DNA from: an uncultured Altererythrobacter sp.
Lineage (GTDB): Bacteria; Pseudomonadota; Alphaproteobacteria; Sphingomonadales; Sphingomonadaceae
Length of the DNA: 14,822 nt
Direction of reading: 5' to 3'
Assembly (NCBI GenBank): GCA_946885545.1
Contig: CAMPGP010000026.1
Location: 1 to 14,822, forward strand
Part shown: piece by piece, positions 1-6,798 of the stretch
Layout of the letters: each line of letters starts with the position of its first letter
How positions within the stretch are numbered: position 1 is the first letter of the stretch
The notes under the pieces: generated by a model
Told to the model about the DNA's origin: nothing
The model's input: the letters and a program-made list of their open reading frames with translations, nothing else
Databases searched by the model: none
Position numbers and translations under genes: made by a program

Positions 1-1369
1 AGACCGGCTCGCCGTCGGCGAAGGCATGGCCGATGTCCTCGAGCATGCGCGTCGCGGCGGGTTTGATGTCAATTTCCTTGGCGGCGATGCCCATCGCCTC
101 CATCAGTTTCCACGCGTTCGACTTCGTGCCATCGGAGGTGCCGAAGCCGGGCATGGTGTAGCCGCGGATGGTGGTACGCGGCAGGCCGAGCCGGTCGCAG
201 ACCTTCGCCGCGACCAGCAGCGCGTGGGTGCTGTCGAGCCCGCCCGAGATGCCGATGACCATGTGCTCGCCCCTGGTCGCCTGGAAGCGGCGGAGCAGGG
301 CATCGACCTGGATATTGAACGCCTCGTAGCAATCTTCGTCGAGCTTGTGTGCGCGGTTGGGGACGAAGGGGAAGCGGCGGATCGGGCGGACGAGGCCCGT
401 GTCGCCGCGCACGGCGGCGTGATCGAAGCGCACGCGGCGGAACAGGTCTTCGGGGCGACCGGCCGCCTCGGCTGCATCGTTGAAGGTCTGCATCCGCATG
501 CGGTCGCCGAGCACACGGCGGGTGTCGACGTCTGTAATGCACAGCTCGGGCTCGAGGTCGAAGCGCACGCTTTCGACCAGCAGGTCGCCCAACTCGTAGA
601 TCATGCCCTGCCCGTCCCACGCGAGGTCGGTCGTGCTTTCGCCGTGGCCGCTCGCCGAATAGGCGTAGGCGCAGAGCGCGCGGTTCGACTGCGCGCGGCA
701 CAGCATGTGGCGCTCGTCGGACTTGCCGATGGTGATGTTCGAGGCGGAAAGGTTGAGCAGGATCGTCGCCCCTGCCAGCGCGGCGAGCGTCGAGGGGGGA
801 TCGGGCGCCCAGAAATCCTCGCAGATCTCCATCCCGAACACGAAGCCGGGCAGATCCTCCGCCTCGAACAGCAGATCGGTGCCGAAGGGCACCTCCTCGC
901 CGTTCACCGCGATTTCGAGGCCGATGCAGTTGCGCCCGTGGGCGAACCAGCGCTTCTCGTAATACTCGCGGTAGTTGGGCAGGAAGCTCTTGGGCACGAC
1001 CCCGAGCAGCCGCCCGTTCGCGACCGCCAGAGCGCAATTGTAGATACGCCCGTTGCGTCGCAGCGGCGCGCCGACCACCGCGACCGGGGAAAGGCCCGCG
1101 CTTGCCGCAACCAGTTTGCCCACCCCCAGTTCGACCGCGTCGAGCAGCGCCGATTGCAGGTGGAGGTCGTCGAGCGCGTAACAGGACAGCGACAACTCGG
1201 GGTAGAGCACGAGGTCGACCTGCCGCTCGTGCGCCTTGCGCCATTCGGCGAGAATGCCTTCGACGTTGCCCGCGACGTCGGCCGTGCGGACGCGCGGGGT
1301 GGCGGTGGCGACGCGCACGAACCCGTGGGTGTGCCGGTCGAAGAACGGGTGGTCGGTGTGATCGGTCAT
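1..1369 (-). CDS. nadE: Glutamine-dependent NAD+ synthase (partial, C-terminus beyond left edge)
   Basis: Makes NAD+ from nicotinic acid adenine dinucleotide, ATP and glutamine in the cytoplasm. About 456 residues are present and the 3' end is cut off by the window edge. The N-terminal nitrilase-type glutaminase domain shows the Glu-Lys-Cys triad at E58 (VLYPELS), K127 (VVPKSFLPNYREYYEKRWF) and C183 (GMEICEDFW). The C-terminal synthetase domain begins with the ATP pyrophosphatase loop SGGLDS at residues 375-380. That position fits the long (roughly 680-residue) form known from actinobacteria and many proteobacteria better than the 540-580-residue form. The ATG at 1367-1369 overlaps the pncC stop as ATGA, so translation is probably coupled. 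No separate promoter is visible. Identity is very secure; only the length is unknown. Confidence 0.96.
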   Translation of the reverse strand, partial: MTDHTDHPFFDRHTHGFVRVATATPRVRTADVAGNVEGILAEWRKAHERQVDLVLYPELSLSCYALDDLHLQSALLDAVELGVGKLVAASAGLSPVAVVGAPLRRNGRIYNCALAVANGRLLGVVPKSFLPNYREYYEKRWFAHGRNCIGLEIAVNGEEVPFGTDLLFEAEDLPGFVFGMEICEDFWAPDPPSTLAALAGATILLNLSASNITIGKSDERHMLCRAQSNRALCAYAYSASGHGESTTDLAWDGQGMIYELGDLLVESVRFDLEPELCITDVDTRRVLGDRMRMQTFNDAAEAAGRPEDLFRRVRFDHAAVRGDTGLVRPIRRFPFVPNRAHKLDEDCYEAFNIQVDALLRRFQATRGEHMVIGISGGLDSTHALLVAAKVCDRLGLPRTTIRGYTMPGFGTSDGTKSNAWKLMEAMGIAAKEIDIKPAATRMLEDIGHAFADGEPV

Positions 1370-1875
1370 GCGCGGAGCGCGTTGTCCAACATGTCCAGCG
1401 CGACTGCAAGCGCCGCGATGCGCACCCCGTCGCGGCCGATCGCGCCGAAATGCTCCTCCCGGTGGGAGATTTGGCCCTCGAAACGGCCGCAGGCGAAGTG
1501 GACCAGGCCTTCCTCGTCGTCGTCTCCGCCCGGACCGGCAAAGCCGGTGATCGCGACGCCGATCCCCTTGCCGGATCGCGCCAGCGCACCCTTCGCCATC
1601 GCTTCCGCGACCTCGCGGCTGACCGCGCCGCAACGCTCAATCTGTCCGCGATCGACCAGCAGCAAGGCGCACTTCGCATCGTCCGAATAGGCGACGAAGC
1701 CGCGCTCGAAGATATGGCTGCACCCGGGCACATCGGTCAGCAATGCTGCGAGCAGGCCGCCGGTGCAGCTTTCCGCGGTGATTAGCGGCAAATCGCGCTC
1801 GCAGGCGAGATCGAGCACCGCGCGCGCCTTGCGCGACAGGTCTTCGGGAAGGATCGGATCGAGTGTCTCGGCCAT
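1366..1875 (-). CDS. pncC: Nicotinamide-nucleotide amidohydrolase (PncC / CinA C-terminal domain)
   Basis: A stand-alone CinA C-terminal domain protein of 169 residues, the usual length of PncC. The family deamidates nicotinamide mononucleotide (NMN) to nicotinate mononucleotide, which NadD and NadE then carry on to NAD. The hallmarks are TAESCTGG (residues 33-40, with the conserved Ser), GFVAYSDDAK (59-68), the GAVS...MAKGAL segment and ITGFAGPGG (109-117). The last motif is followed by an unusual acidic run, DDDEEG, where relatives usually carry a Pro/Lys-containing loop. The reading frame stays open upstream to 1992, but that part lies inside the topoisomerase gene. The ATG at 1873-1875, 2 nt after the topoisomerase stop, gives a normal N-terminus. 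No good Shine-Dalgarno sequence is seen, so coupling to the upstream gene is likely. Competence functions ascribed to full-length CinA should not be transferred to this short form. Confidence 0.93.
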   Translation of the reverse strand: MAETLDPILPEDLSRKARAVLDLACERDLPLITAESCTGGLLAALLTDVPGCSHIFERGFVAYSDDAKCALLLVDRGQIERCGAVSREVAEAMAKGALARSGKGIGVAITGFAGPGGDDDEEGLVHFACGRFEGQISHREEHFGAIGRDGVRIAALAVALDMLDNALRA

Positions 1876-1877
1876 CG

Positions 1878-2891
1878 CTAGGCGGCGAGCAGCTCCCCGG
1901 CGCTGGGGGCATCCTCGAGCAGCGCGATCAGTCCGCGCTCCTGCCGCGTCAGCCACTGGGTCGAGCGCGGAAGTTGCAGGCCCTCGCGCCACCTGATCTG
2001 CCGGTCGACCAGGTCGATCACCGCCGGGTGGACATAGCTGCGGCGCGTGACCGCAGGCGTGTTACCCAGATGCTCGGCGACCACATCGAGCATCGCCTTG
2101 ATGGTCAGCTGACCTTCGGCTTCGGCGAGAAGCTGGAAGCCGAGCACGCTCGCGTGCCAGGTGCGGAAGTTCTTGGCGGTGAAGTGTTCGCCCATCGTTT
2201 CGCACAGGTATTCGTTGACGTCAGCGGACCCGACCGCGTGAAGATCCCCATCCTCGTCGACGTATTTGAAGACGTGCTGGCCGGGCAGGTCCTGCATGGT
2301 GCGGACCACGCGGGCGAGCGCACCATCCGTCATCGAGACCTCGCGCAGCTTGCCGCCCTTGGCCTTGTACCTGAGGCGCAGCGTGCGCCCGGTAACCTCG
2401 GCGTGGCGTTGGCGCAGCGTGGTCGCGCCGTAGCTGCGGTTCTCCTTCGCGTAGCCCTCGTTGCCGATCCGCACCGCGCCGAGATCGAGCAGGCGCACGA
2501 CACTGGCGATGGCGCGTTCGCGGGTGAGCTTGCGGCCTGCCAGATCGCTCTCGACCCGCTTGCGCACGAGCGGGAGTAGGTTGCCGAACACCAGGCAGCC
2601 GTCGAACTTCTCGCCCTCGCGAAAATTGCGGAACTCGGGGTGGTAGCGGTATTGCTTGCGCCCGCGCGCATCGATGCCGGTGGCGAGGATGTGTCCGTTG
2701 GGCGCCGGGCAAAACCACGCATCGACATAGGCCGGCGGAAGCGCGATGGCATTGAGCCGCATGCGTTCTTCCGGGTCGCGGATCAGCACGCCGTGCGCAT
2801 CGTAATAGGCCCAGCCGCGGCCCGATCGCTTGCGCGTGATGCCCGGCAGGTCGTCGTCGACATAGATGAGCTTGGGTGCACGCGTTGCCAT
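1878..2891 (-). CDS. DNA topoisomerase IB (poxvirus type)
   Basis: Relaxes supercoiled DNA without ATP by forming a 3'-phosphotyrosyl intermediate. It has 337 residues, typical of the bacterial poxvirus-like family. The N-terminal domain starts with KLIYVDDDLPGI and covers about residues 1-90; the catalytic domain follows. Catalytic residues inferred from alignment by eye with the vaccinia enzyme are R141 (AVRIGN), K178 (YKAKGGK), R243 (FRTWH), N277 (LGNTPAVT) and Y286 (RRSY). N277 occupies the place of the vaccinia histidine, as I recall for the Deinococcus enzyme. The frame is open to a possible start at 2960, but the extra residues look like leader sequence; the ATG at 2889-2891 gives the family's usual N-terminus. 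It is the first gene of a run with pncC and nadE and diverges from yghU. No functional link to NAD synthesis is evident. Confidence 0.93.
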   Translation of the reverse strand: MATRAPKLIYVDDDLPGITRKRSGRGWAYYDAHGVLIRDPEERMRLNAIALPPAYVDAWFCPAPNGHILATGIDARGRKQYRYHPEFRNFREGEKFDGCLVFGNLLPLVRKRVESDLAGRKLTRERAIASVVRLLDLGAVRIGNEGYAKENRSYGATTLRQRHAEVTGRTLRLRYKAKGGKLREVSMTDGALARVVRTMQDLPGQHVFKYVDEDGDLHAVGSADVNEYLCETMGEHFTAKNFRTWHASVLGFQLLAEAEGQLTIKAMLDVVAEHLGNTPAVTRRSYVHPAVIDLVDRQIRWREGLQLPRSTQWLTRQERGLIALLEDAPSAGELLAA

Positions 2892-2898
2892 GGGGCTT

Positions 2899-2923
2899 GA
2901 ACCGCGGGTTGCGCTTGCGGTTC
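2899..2923. promoter_or_regulatory. Inverted repeat GAACCGC-N11-GCGGTTC in divergent intergenic region
   Basis: A perfect 7-bp inverted repeat, with arms at 2899-2905 and 2917-2923, in the 89-nt gap between the topoisomerase IB start (2891) and the yghU start (2981). The spacing resembles an operator for a dimeric regulator, and N11 spacing is common for LysR-type proteins. It lies only 8 nt upstream of the topoisomerase ATG, so it could instead form a leader hairpin in that mRNA. No regulator gene lies beside it. Confidence 0.35.
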
Positions 2924-2943
2924 CGCCGACCCATCTCGACGCG

Positions 2944-2966
2944 CAAGCTGCACCCCTCAAGCTGCA
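2944..2966. repeat. Short direct repeat CAAGCTGCA x2 upstream of yghU
   Basis: The 9-mer CAAGCTGCA occurs at 2944-2952 and again at 2958-2966, 14 nt apart start to start. The second copy ends 14 nt before the yghU ATG and just before its GGAG ribosome binding site. It could be a tandem regulator site or coincidence; nothing else supports a function. Confidence 0.3.
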
Positions 2967-2980
2967 ACAGGGAGCCCACG

Positions 2981-3829
2981 ATGGCCGATCCGACCTACAC
3001 CCCGCCCGAAGTCTGGACCAACACCGAGAGCGGCGGCCAGTTCGCTTCCATCAATCGCCCGACCGCCGGCGCACGCGAGGAGCGCGAGTTGCCGGTGGGC
3101 GAGCACCCGTTCCAGCTCTATTCTTCGGCCACGCCCAACGGGGTGAAGGCGAGCGTGATGCTAGAGGAATTGCTCGAAGCAGGGCACGACGCCGAATACG
3201 ACGCCTGGTACATCGGCATCTCGGACGGCGACCAGTTCTCCAGCGGCTTCGTCGACGTGAACCCCAATTCCAAGATCCCCGCACTCGTCGACCGCAGCGG
3301 CCCCGAACCGGTCCGCGTGTTCGAAAGCGGCGCGATCCTGCTGCATCTGGCGGAGAAGTTCGGCGCATTCCTGCCGACGGGCACAGCGCGCGCCGAAGTG
3401 CTGAGCTGGCTGTTCTGGCAGGTCGGCAGCGCGCCCTTCATCGGCGGCGGCTTCGGCCATTTCTACGCCTATGCGCCCGAGAAATACGAATACCCGATCA
3501 ACCGCTACGCGATGGAGACCAAGCGCCTTTTCGACGTCGCCGACAAGCGACTGGAGCAGAGCGAATATCTCGGCGGCGCGGACTACACCGTGGCCGACAT
3601 AGCGACATTCCCGTGGTTCGCGCCGTTCGTGATCGGCGGTATCTACGGCGAAGCGCGCAAGTTCCTCTCGATCCACGAGTACGAGAACGTCGAGCGCTGG
3701 GTGAAGCAGATCGCCGACCGCCCAGCGGTGCGTCGCGGCCGGATCGTCAACAAGGCCTGGGGCGACGACGAGGCCGAGCAATTGCGCGAACGCCACTCGG
3801 CCGCGGATTTCGACGGCAAGAAGCTCTGA
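2981..3829 (+). CDS. yghU: Glutathione S-transferase, YghU type (nu class, disulfide-bond oxidoreductase)
   Basis: A 282-residue cytosolic glutathione transferase that matches Escherichia coli YghU along its whole length. Shared stretches include the N-terminal extension with the INRP motif (residues 24-27), TPNG (51-54), MLEELLEAG (60-68), DGDQFSSGFV (82-91), VNPNSKIPAL (93-102), RVFESGAILL (112-121, the ESG that contacts the glutathione gamma-glutamyl group), GGGFGHFY (155-162) and RPAVRRGRIVN (247-257). YghU reduces disulfides and organic hydroperoxides, binds two glutathiones per subunit and lacks the classical catalytic Ser/Tyr/Cys. The frame is open upstream to 2876; the ATG at 2981 is chosen because GGAG (2970-2973) precedes it at good spacing and it matches the family N-terminus. 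It diverges from topoisomerase IB and is followed by tRNA-Gln. Confidence 0.95.
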   Translation: MADPTYTPPEVWTNTESGGQFASINRPTAGAREERELPVGEHPFQLYSSATPNGVKASVMLEELLEAGHDAEYDAWYIGISDGDQFSSGFVDVNPNSKIPALVDRSGPEPVRVFESGAILLHLAEKFGAFLPTGTARAEVLSWLFWQVGSAPFIGGGFGHFYAYAPEKYEYPINRYAMETKRLFDVADKRLEQSEYLGGADYTVADIATFPWFAPFVIGGIYGEARKFLSIHEYENVERWVKQIADRPAVRRGRIVNKAWGDDEAEQLRERHSAADFDGKKL

Positions 3830-3838
3830 GGGAACCCC

Positions 3839-3866
3839 TTCACATCGGCGCCCGCTCCGCTATAGG
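3839..3866 (+). promoter_or_regulatory. Sigma-70-like promoter of tRNA-Gln
   Basis: A -35 box TTCACA (3839-3844), 16 nt, then a -10 box TATAGG (3861-3866), ending 13 nt before the mature tRNA 5' end. The -10 sits in the loop of a short inverted repeat, CGCTCC/GGAGCG (3853-3858, 3865-3870). It starts 9 nt after the yghU stop, so the tRNA gene has its own promoter rather than relying on yghU read-through. Confidence 0.55.
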
Positions 3867-3879
3867 AGCGCGCGCCTGC

Positions 3880-3954
3880 TGGGGTGTAGCCAAGCGGTAA
3901 GGCACCGGTTTTTGGTACCGGCATGCGCAGGTTCGAATCCTGCCACCCCAGCCA
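3880..3954 (+). tRNA. tRNA-Gln (anticodon TTG)
   Basis: A complete cloverleaf can be folded by eye. The acceptor stem is TGGGGTG (3880-3886) with CACCCCA (3944-3950), discriminator G3951, and CCA is encoded at 3952-3954. The anticodon stem is CCGGT/ACCGG (3905-3909, 3917-3921) with loop TTTTGGT, giving anticodon TTG, which reads glutamine codons. The T arm is GCAGG-TTCGAAT-CCTGC (3927-3943). Seventy-five nucleotides including CCA. The sequence directly after it holds a different module (the AraC/MFS genes). Confidence 0.97.
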
Positions 3955-4063
3955 GCATTTCCTCTCCCTTTCATGAAGCCAAACAGCGCGGGACGCTTTC
4001 TCGCCGTTGGCGCGACGATCCTGTCCGAGGCCGATGCGATGGCGGCGCACGAATCCCGGGCAC

Positions 4064-4093
4064 AAAAAAAGGCCCCGCCGATGGGGCGGGGCC
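4064..4093 (-). terminator. Rho-independent terminator of the MFS-AraC unit
   Basis: A 9-bp GC stem, GGCCCCGCC (4071-4079) with GGCGGGGCC (4085-4093), has a 5-nt loop. On the minus strand it is followed by seven T (4064-4070 read in reverse). It lies about 110 nt beyond the AraC stop, so it ends minus-strand transcripts. It does not have the right orientation to terminate the tRNA-Gln transcript. Confidence 0.88.
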
Positions 4094-4162
4094 AGTGAAA
4101 GAGCCGGTTTAAGGGCCCTTCGGGTCGCGGGGACCTCTTAGGGTCGGATCCGCGGATTCGAA

Positions 4163-4196
4163 ATGCGCCGGTGTCTCATCCTTGAGACTCGCGCAT
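4163..4196 (-). other. Dyad/hairpin just after the AraC-family gene
   Basis: An imperfect dyad has outer arms ATGCGC/GCGCAT (4163-4168, 4191-4196) and inner arms GTCTCA/TGAGAC (4173-4178, 4183-4188) around a TCCT loop. It lies 10 nt past the AraC stop codon and has no T-run. It may stabilise the mRNA 3' end upstream of the true terminator at 4064-4093. The rest of 3955-4205 shows no credible gene. Confidence 0.4.
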
Positions 4197-4205
4197 GCGG
4201 CACCT

Positions 4206-5210
4206 TCAGCGCTTCGAGGGAAGAACTTCCTCGTGCCAGGCCTGCATCTGATCGCCGGGCAGACCGCGCTGCTCGCCCTCGCGGACGCGCCGCCGATACT
4301 CGCCGGGACGCATGCCATAACAGCGCAGGAAGGCGCTGCTGCATTGGCTCGCACTGGGAAATCCGTTGCGCGCGGCCAGTTCCTCCAGTGAATCGTCCGA
4401 CGACGCGAGCGCGATGCGGATGCGCCGCAATCTGCGCCGCCGGATATACTCCGCCGCCCCTCCGAGGTCGCGCAGCGTCCGATAGACCGTCGCACGCGAG
4501 ATGCCCGTCTCCGCGACGAGGTCCCTCACGCCGAAGCCCGGATTGCCGAGCATCGCGTCGATCGTCTCGATCAGCCGCGCTCGATTGGCGTTCGCGAGAG
4601 GAGGTTCGCCGCGCGAAATATGCGCGGGTTCATGCAAAGCCGCCGCGACGTGACGCAGCAGCGTCTCGGTGACGGTTCGCGAGAAGGCGATGTCGAAGCG
4701 CTGCGAATAGCGGCTGGATAGCTGGAGATAATCGACCAGAAACGCAGCTGCAGTACTCGTCAGGATCTTCCCGTGGATGCTGTCCTGATCGGGCCAAGCA
4801 AGGCTGAAACGGCTGCGCGCAAGGCTGACTGTGAGGATTTCCGCGTCGTGGGCGCGATTGCGCATCGGGCGGGTCATATCGAATACCACGATCGCGCCTG
4901 GCGGAACCTCGTGGAACGCCGTTCCGGTCGCGATCTCGAACCGCCCCTTCACGACCGCGGTGATGGTGAGATGATCGAAGCCATCGCCCGGCAGGCGCGC
5001 CTCGGGGCGCTCGTGGCCGACGCCGCGCAGCCGCCGGCGATAAAGCACTGCTCCGTCGAGGCGTGTGGCGTTGACTTGAGCAAGGAAGGGCGCGTCGAGC
5101 GCCAGCACGTCGGCGCCGCCGGAATAGAGCTCGCGATAGCGTTCGAAACGCTGGTCTTCGGGCCAGGATTCGCTGTCGAAGACAAAACTGTCCGCCGGGA
5201 GCCATGTCAT
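4206..5210 (-). CDS. AraC-family transcriptional regulator
   Basis: A 334-residue cytoplasmic DNA-binding regulator. Residues 1-200 form a cupin-like sensory half resembling the AraC-binding-like domain, with the core around FDHLTITAVVKGRFEI and VPPGAIVVFDMTRPM (78-116). The C-terminal AraC-type double helix-turn-helix has its first helices at about 226-248 (VRDLVAETGISRATVYRTL) and its second at about 275-297 (LEELAARNGFPSASQCSSAF), then YGMRPGEYRRR. The ATG at 5208-5210 overlaps the stop of the MFS gene as ATGA, so the regulator is translated downstream of its probable target. The open frame continues upstream through the MFS gene to 6440; that extension is an out-of-frame shadow. The inducer is unknown. 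Placement beside a transporter and a TonB receptor suggests it senses the transported compound, but this is inference. Confidence 0.9.
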   Translation of the reverse strand: MTWLPADSFVFDSESWPEDQRFERYRELYSGGADVLALDAPFLAQVNATRLDGAVLYRRRLRGVGHERPEARLPGDGFDHLTITAVVKGRFEIATGTAFHEVPPGAIVVFDMTRPMRNRAHDAEILTVSLARSRFSLAWPDQDSIHGKILTSTAAAFLVDYLQLSSRYSQRFDIAFSRTVTETLLRHVAAALHEPAHISRGEPPLANANRARLIETIDAMLGNPGFGVRDLVAETGISRATVYRTLRDLGGAAEYIRRRRLRRIRIALASSDDSLEELAARNGFPSASQCSSAFLRCYGMRPGEYRRRVREGEQRGLPGDQMQAWHEEVLPSKR

Positions 5211-6502
5211 GGTGAGGTTCGCTCGGGATCCTGCCGTTGCGCGACGGCGCGGCCATAGGCCCGCGAGAGCATGGCAGCAAGCGCGCCGCCGGCGAGCGCG
5301 CTCGCACCGACGATCCAGACCAGCGCCATGCCCAGATCGCCGATATGACTGCTCAGCAACCCGACCAACAGCGGCCCGAACCCCGCGCCGCACACGGTGA
5401 TCAGGCCGAAGTAGAGCGCGGTTATCGCGCCTCTCTGGTCCGAAGGCAGCAATTCCTGCAGTCCGAACAGCCCCCCGAACGACGCCACGCCGAGGCACAG
5501 ATTGCCTCCCGCGATGGCCGCCAGAGCGGCGCCGTAGCCGGGAACGATGGTCATCGCCGCGAAGCACGCGGCCCCTGTCGCAAGCATCCCGGCGACCGTC
5601 AGCGGCAGTCGGCGGCGGGCCGCAGGCCATTTCTGGAACATCAGTCCGCCAGCGAGTTGCCCGGCGGGCGCCGTCGCCAGGGTGACGAGCCCGAACCAGG
5701 TCGCGACTTCGGCGACCGGGAGTGCGTACGCGCGCGTGAGATAAGTCGTCAGCCATCCTGCCGCACTCTGAATTACGAGGATCGGCATTAGAGCGAGGGA
5801 GCCGAAGAGCACGGCGAGGCGCGTATTCGCGCGTAGCCACGGCGGGACCCGCACGCGATAGCTCGGTGCGGCACCGGGTTGCGCAGGGAGCATCCACCGG
5901 AGCATCGCGAACACCACTATGTTCGGAAGCGCCGTGAACAGCATGGCGACGCGCCATTCGGGCAGCAGGCCGTCCCAGGTCGCTGCTGCCAATGCAGCAA
6001 GCAGCAATCCCGAGACGAAGACCGAAGTGCTTCGCCCCAGCGACGAGCTGGCGGTCATGAACGACAGGTATCGCGGGCGCGCTTCCGGCGAGACGTTTGC
6101 CACCACCATAGCGACGGCGAAGGGCACGAAGGCGGCCTGACCGATCCCCATGGCGATCCGCGCGGTCGAGGCAGAAGCGACGCCCGGCGCGCATGCGAAG
6201 GCGACCGTGGCCAGCGTCCAAACTGCGAGGCCGAAGAGGAGCACACGCCGTGTCAACCGCCCATCGGAGAACGAGCCGAGCACGATTGCGCAGAGGGCAT
6301 AAGGGACCGCGAAGGCGGGTCCGAGGAGAAACCCGAGCGCCGCATCGTCGAGCGCGAGATCGGCCGCGACAAGAGGTGCGAGTGCGGCGAGCGAGAGGCG
6401 ATCGAAATATGCAAGGAACTGGCCCGCTACGAGCAGCCACACGAAGCCGTACCCGCTCGTCTCGGCGACGACACGATCAACTTTCCGCTGGCAGAACATC
6501 AT
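5207..6502 (-). CDS. Major facilitator superfamily transporter
   Basis: A 12-helix inner-membrane transporter of 431 residues. The first helix (about 20-45) carries FLAYFDRLSLAALAPL. The MFS motif A loop between helices 2 and 3 is GSFSDGRLTRR (76-86). A central loop (about 204-225) separates two six-helix halves. The overall pattern resembles spinster-like or anion:cation symporter MFS proteins rather than a known drug pump. The substrate cannot be read from sequence. Given the divergent TonB receptor and PepSY protein, ferric-siderophore import or siderophore export are possibilities, and uptake of a small organic acid or aromatic is another. The start is uncertain: ATG codons at 6502 and 6499, or a GTG at 6544 that would add 14 residues. 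None has a strong Shine-Dalgarno sequence. It overlaps the AraC-family gene by ATGA. Confidence 0.88.
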   Translation of the reverse strand: MMFCQRKVDRVVAETSGYGFVWLLVAGQFLAYFDRLSLAALAPLVAADLALDDAALGFLLGPAFAVPYALCAIVLGSFSDGRLTRRVLLFGLAVWTLATVAFACAPGVASASTARIAMGIGQAAFVPFAVAMVVANVSPEARPRYLSFMTASSSLGRSTSVFVSGLLLAALAAATWDGLLPEWRVAMLFTALPNIVVFAMLRWMLPAQPGAAPSYRVRVPPWLRANTRLAVLFGSLALMPILVIQSAAGWLTTYLTRAYALPVAEVATWFGLVTLATAPAGQLAGGLMFQKWPAARRRLPLTVAGMLATGAACFAAMTIVPGYGAALAAIAGGNLCLGVASFGGLFGLQELLPSDQRGAITALYFGLITVCGAGFGPLLVGLLSSHIGDLGMALVWIVGASALAGGALAAMLSRAYGRAVAQRQDPERTSP

Positions 6503-6744
6503 CCGCCGCACAGCCTTGCCTGCTCGAAAAACTGCAAGTTCCACGACCCCCCGGTCGCGCCCTGTCTAGCCTATTGCCCCACCCCGATTCAATCGACGTC
6601 GCTCAAAAAAGGCTGGCCTGAAAGTGTACGGCGAACAGAGACTTCGCGAATTGTGCTCAGGGGTCGCCGAAGGGTTACGCCCGGAAGCAGCGCCAGCACA
6701 GCGAGCGAAGGAAGCGGGTATGCCAAAGCCTGAACCCATCGTTT

Positions 6745-6759
6745 TGCGATTGATTTGCA
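6745..6759 (+). promoter_or_regulatory. Candidate Fur box 1
   Basis: TGCGATTGATTTGCA is an imperfect 15-bp dyad with TGC/GCA ends. It resembles the second box at 6783-6797 (TGCGA-n-n-GATT-n-GCA in common) and the TGC...GCA style of alphaproteobacterial Fur sites in front of siderophore receptors. The centre is 38 bp upstream of the centre of box 2, about 60 nt before the receptor start codon. Confidence 0.5.
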
Positions 6760-6781
6760 CTAGCGTCGAGCGTAGCGGGCC

Positions 6782-6798
6782 TTGCGAACGATTCGCAA
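6782..6798 (+). promoter_or_regulatory. Candidate Fur box 2 (perfect inverted repeat)
   Basis: TTGCGAACGATTCGCAA is a perfect 7-bp inverted repeat around a 3-nt centre. It is of the form commonly found at Fur-regulated TonB receptors in alpha- and gammaproteobacteria. It ends 1 nt before the receptor's GAGGGG ribosome binding site (6800-6805), so a bound repressor would sit on the 5' leader or the start of transcription. Its first three bases are the TTG that could be misread as the receptor start codon. Confidence 0.62.

Noticed and set aside
26..1690. 554-codon plus-strand frame
   Set aside because: It lies antisense to nadE and pncC; it is a product of high GC content, its translation is Arg/Ala/Val/Glu-rich with no recognisable domain, and the minus-strand nadE frame carries all catalytic motifs.
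69..1733. 554-codon minus-strand frame
   Set aside because: Overlaps nadE and pncC in another frame, is Arg/Pro-rich with no domain, and does not contain the SGGLDS or nitrilase motifs.
2866..3900. 344-codon plus-strand frame across yghU and the tRNA
   Set aside because: Shadow of yghU in another frame; it runs into the tRNA gene and is Arg-rich with no domain.
3643..4065. Minus-strand 140-codon frame containing GWQDSNLRMPVPKTGALPLGYTP
   Set aside because: This peptide is the translated antisense of the tRNA-Gln gene, a well-known spurious protein in databases; the frame also runs antisense through yghU.
3955..4205. attR-like repeat of the tRNA-Gln 3' end
   Set aside because: No second copy of the tRNA 3' sequence was found downstream, and no integrase gene is present.
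4206..6440. 744-codon minus-strand frame suggesting a fused AraC protein
   Set aside because: Only the part from 5210 onward is the AraC protein; the upstream part is an out-of-frame reading of the MFS gene and is low-complexity Arg-rich sequence.
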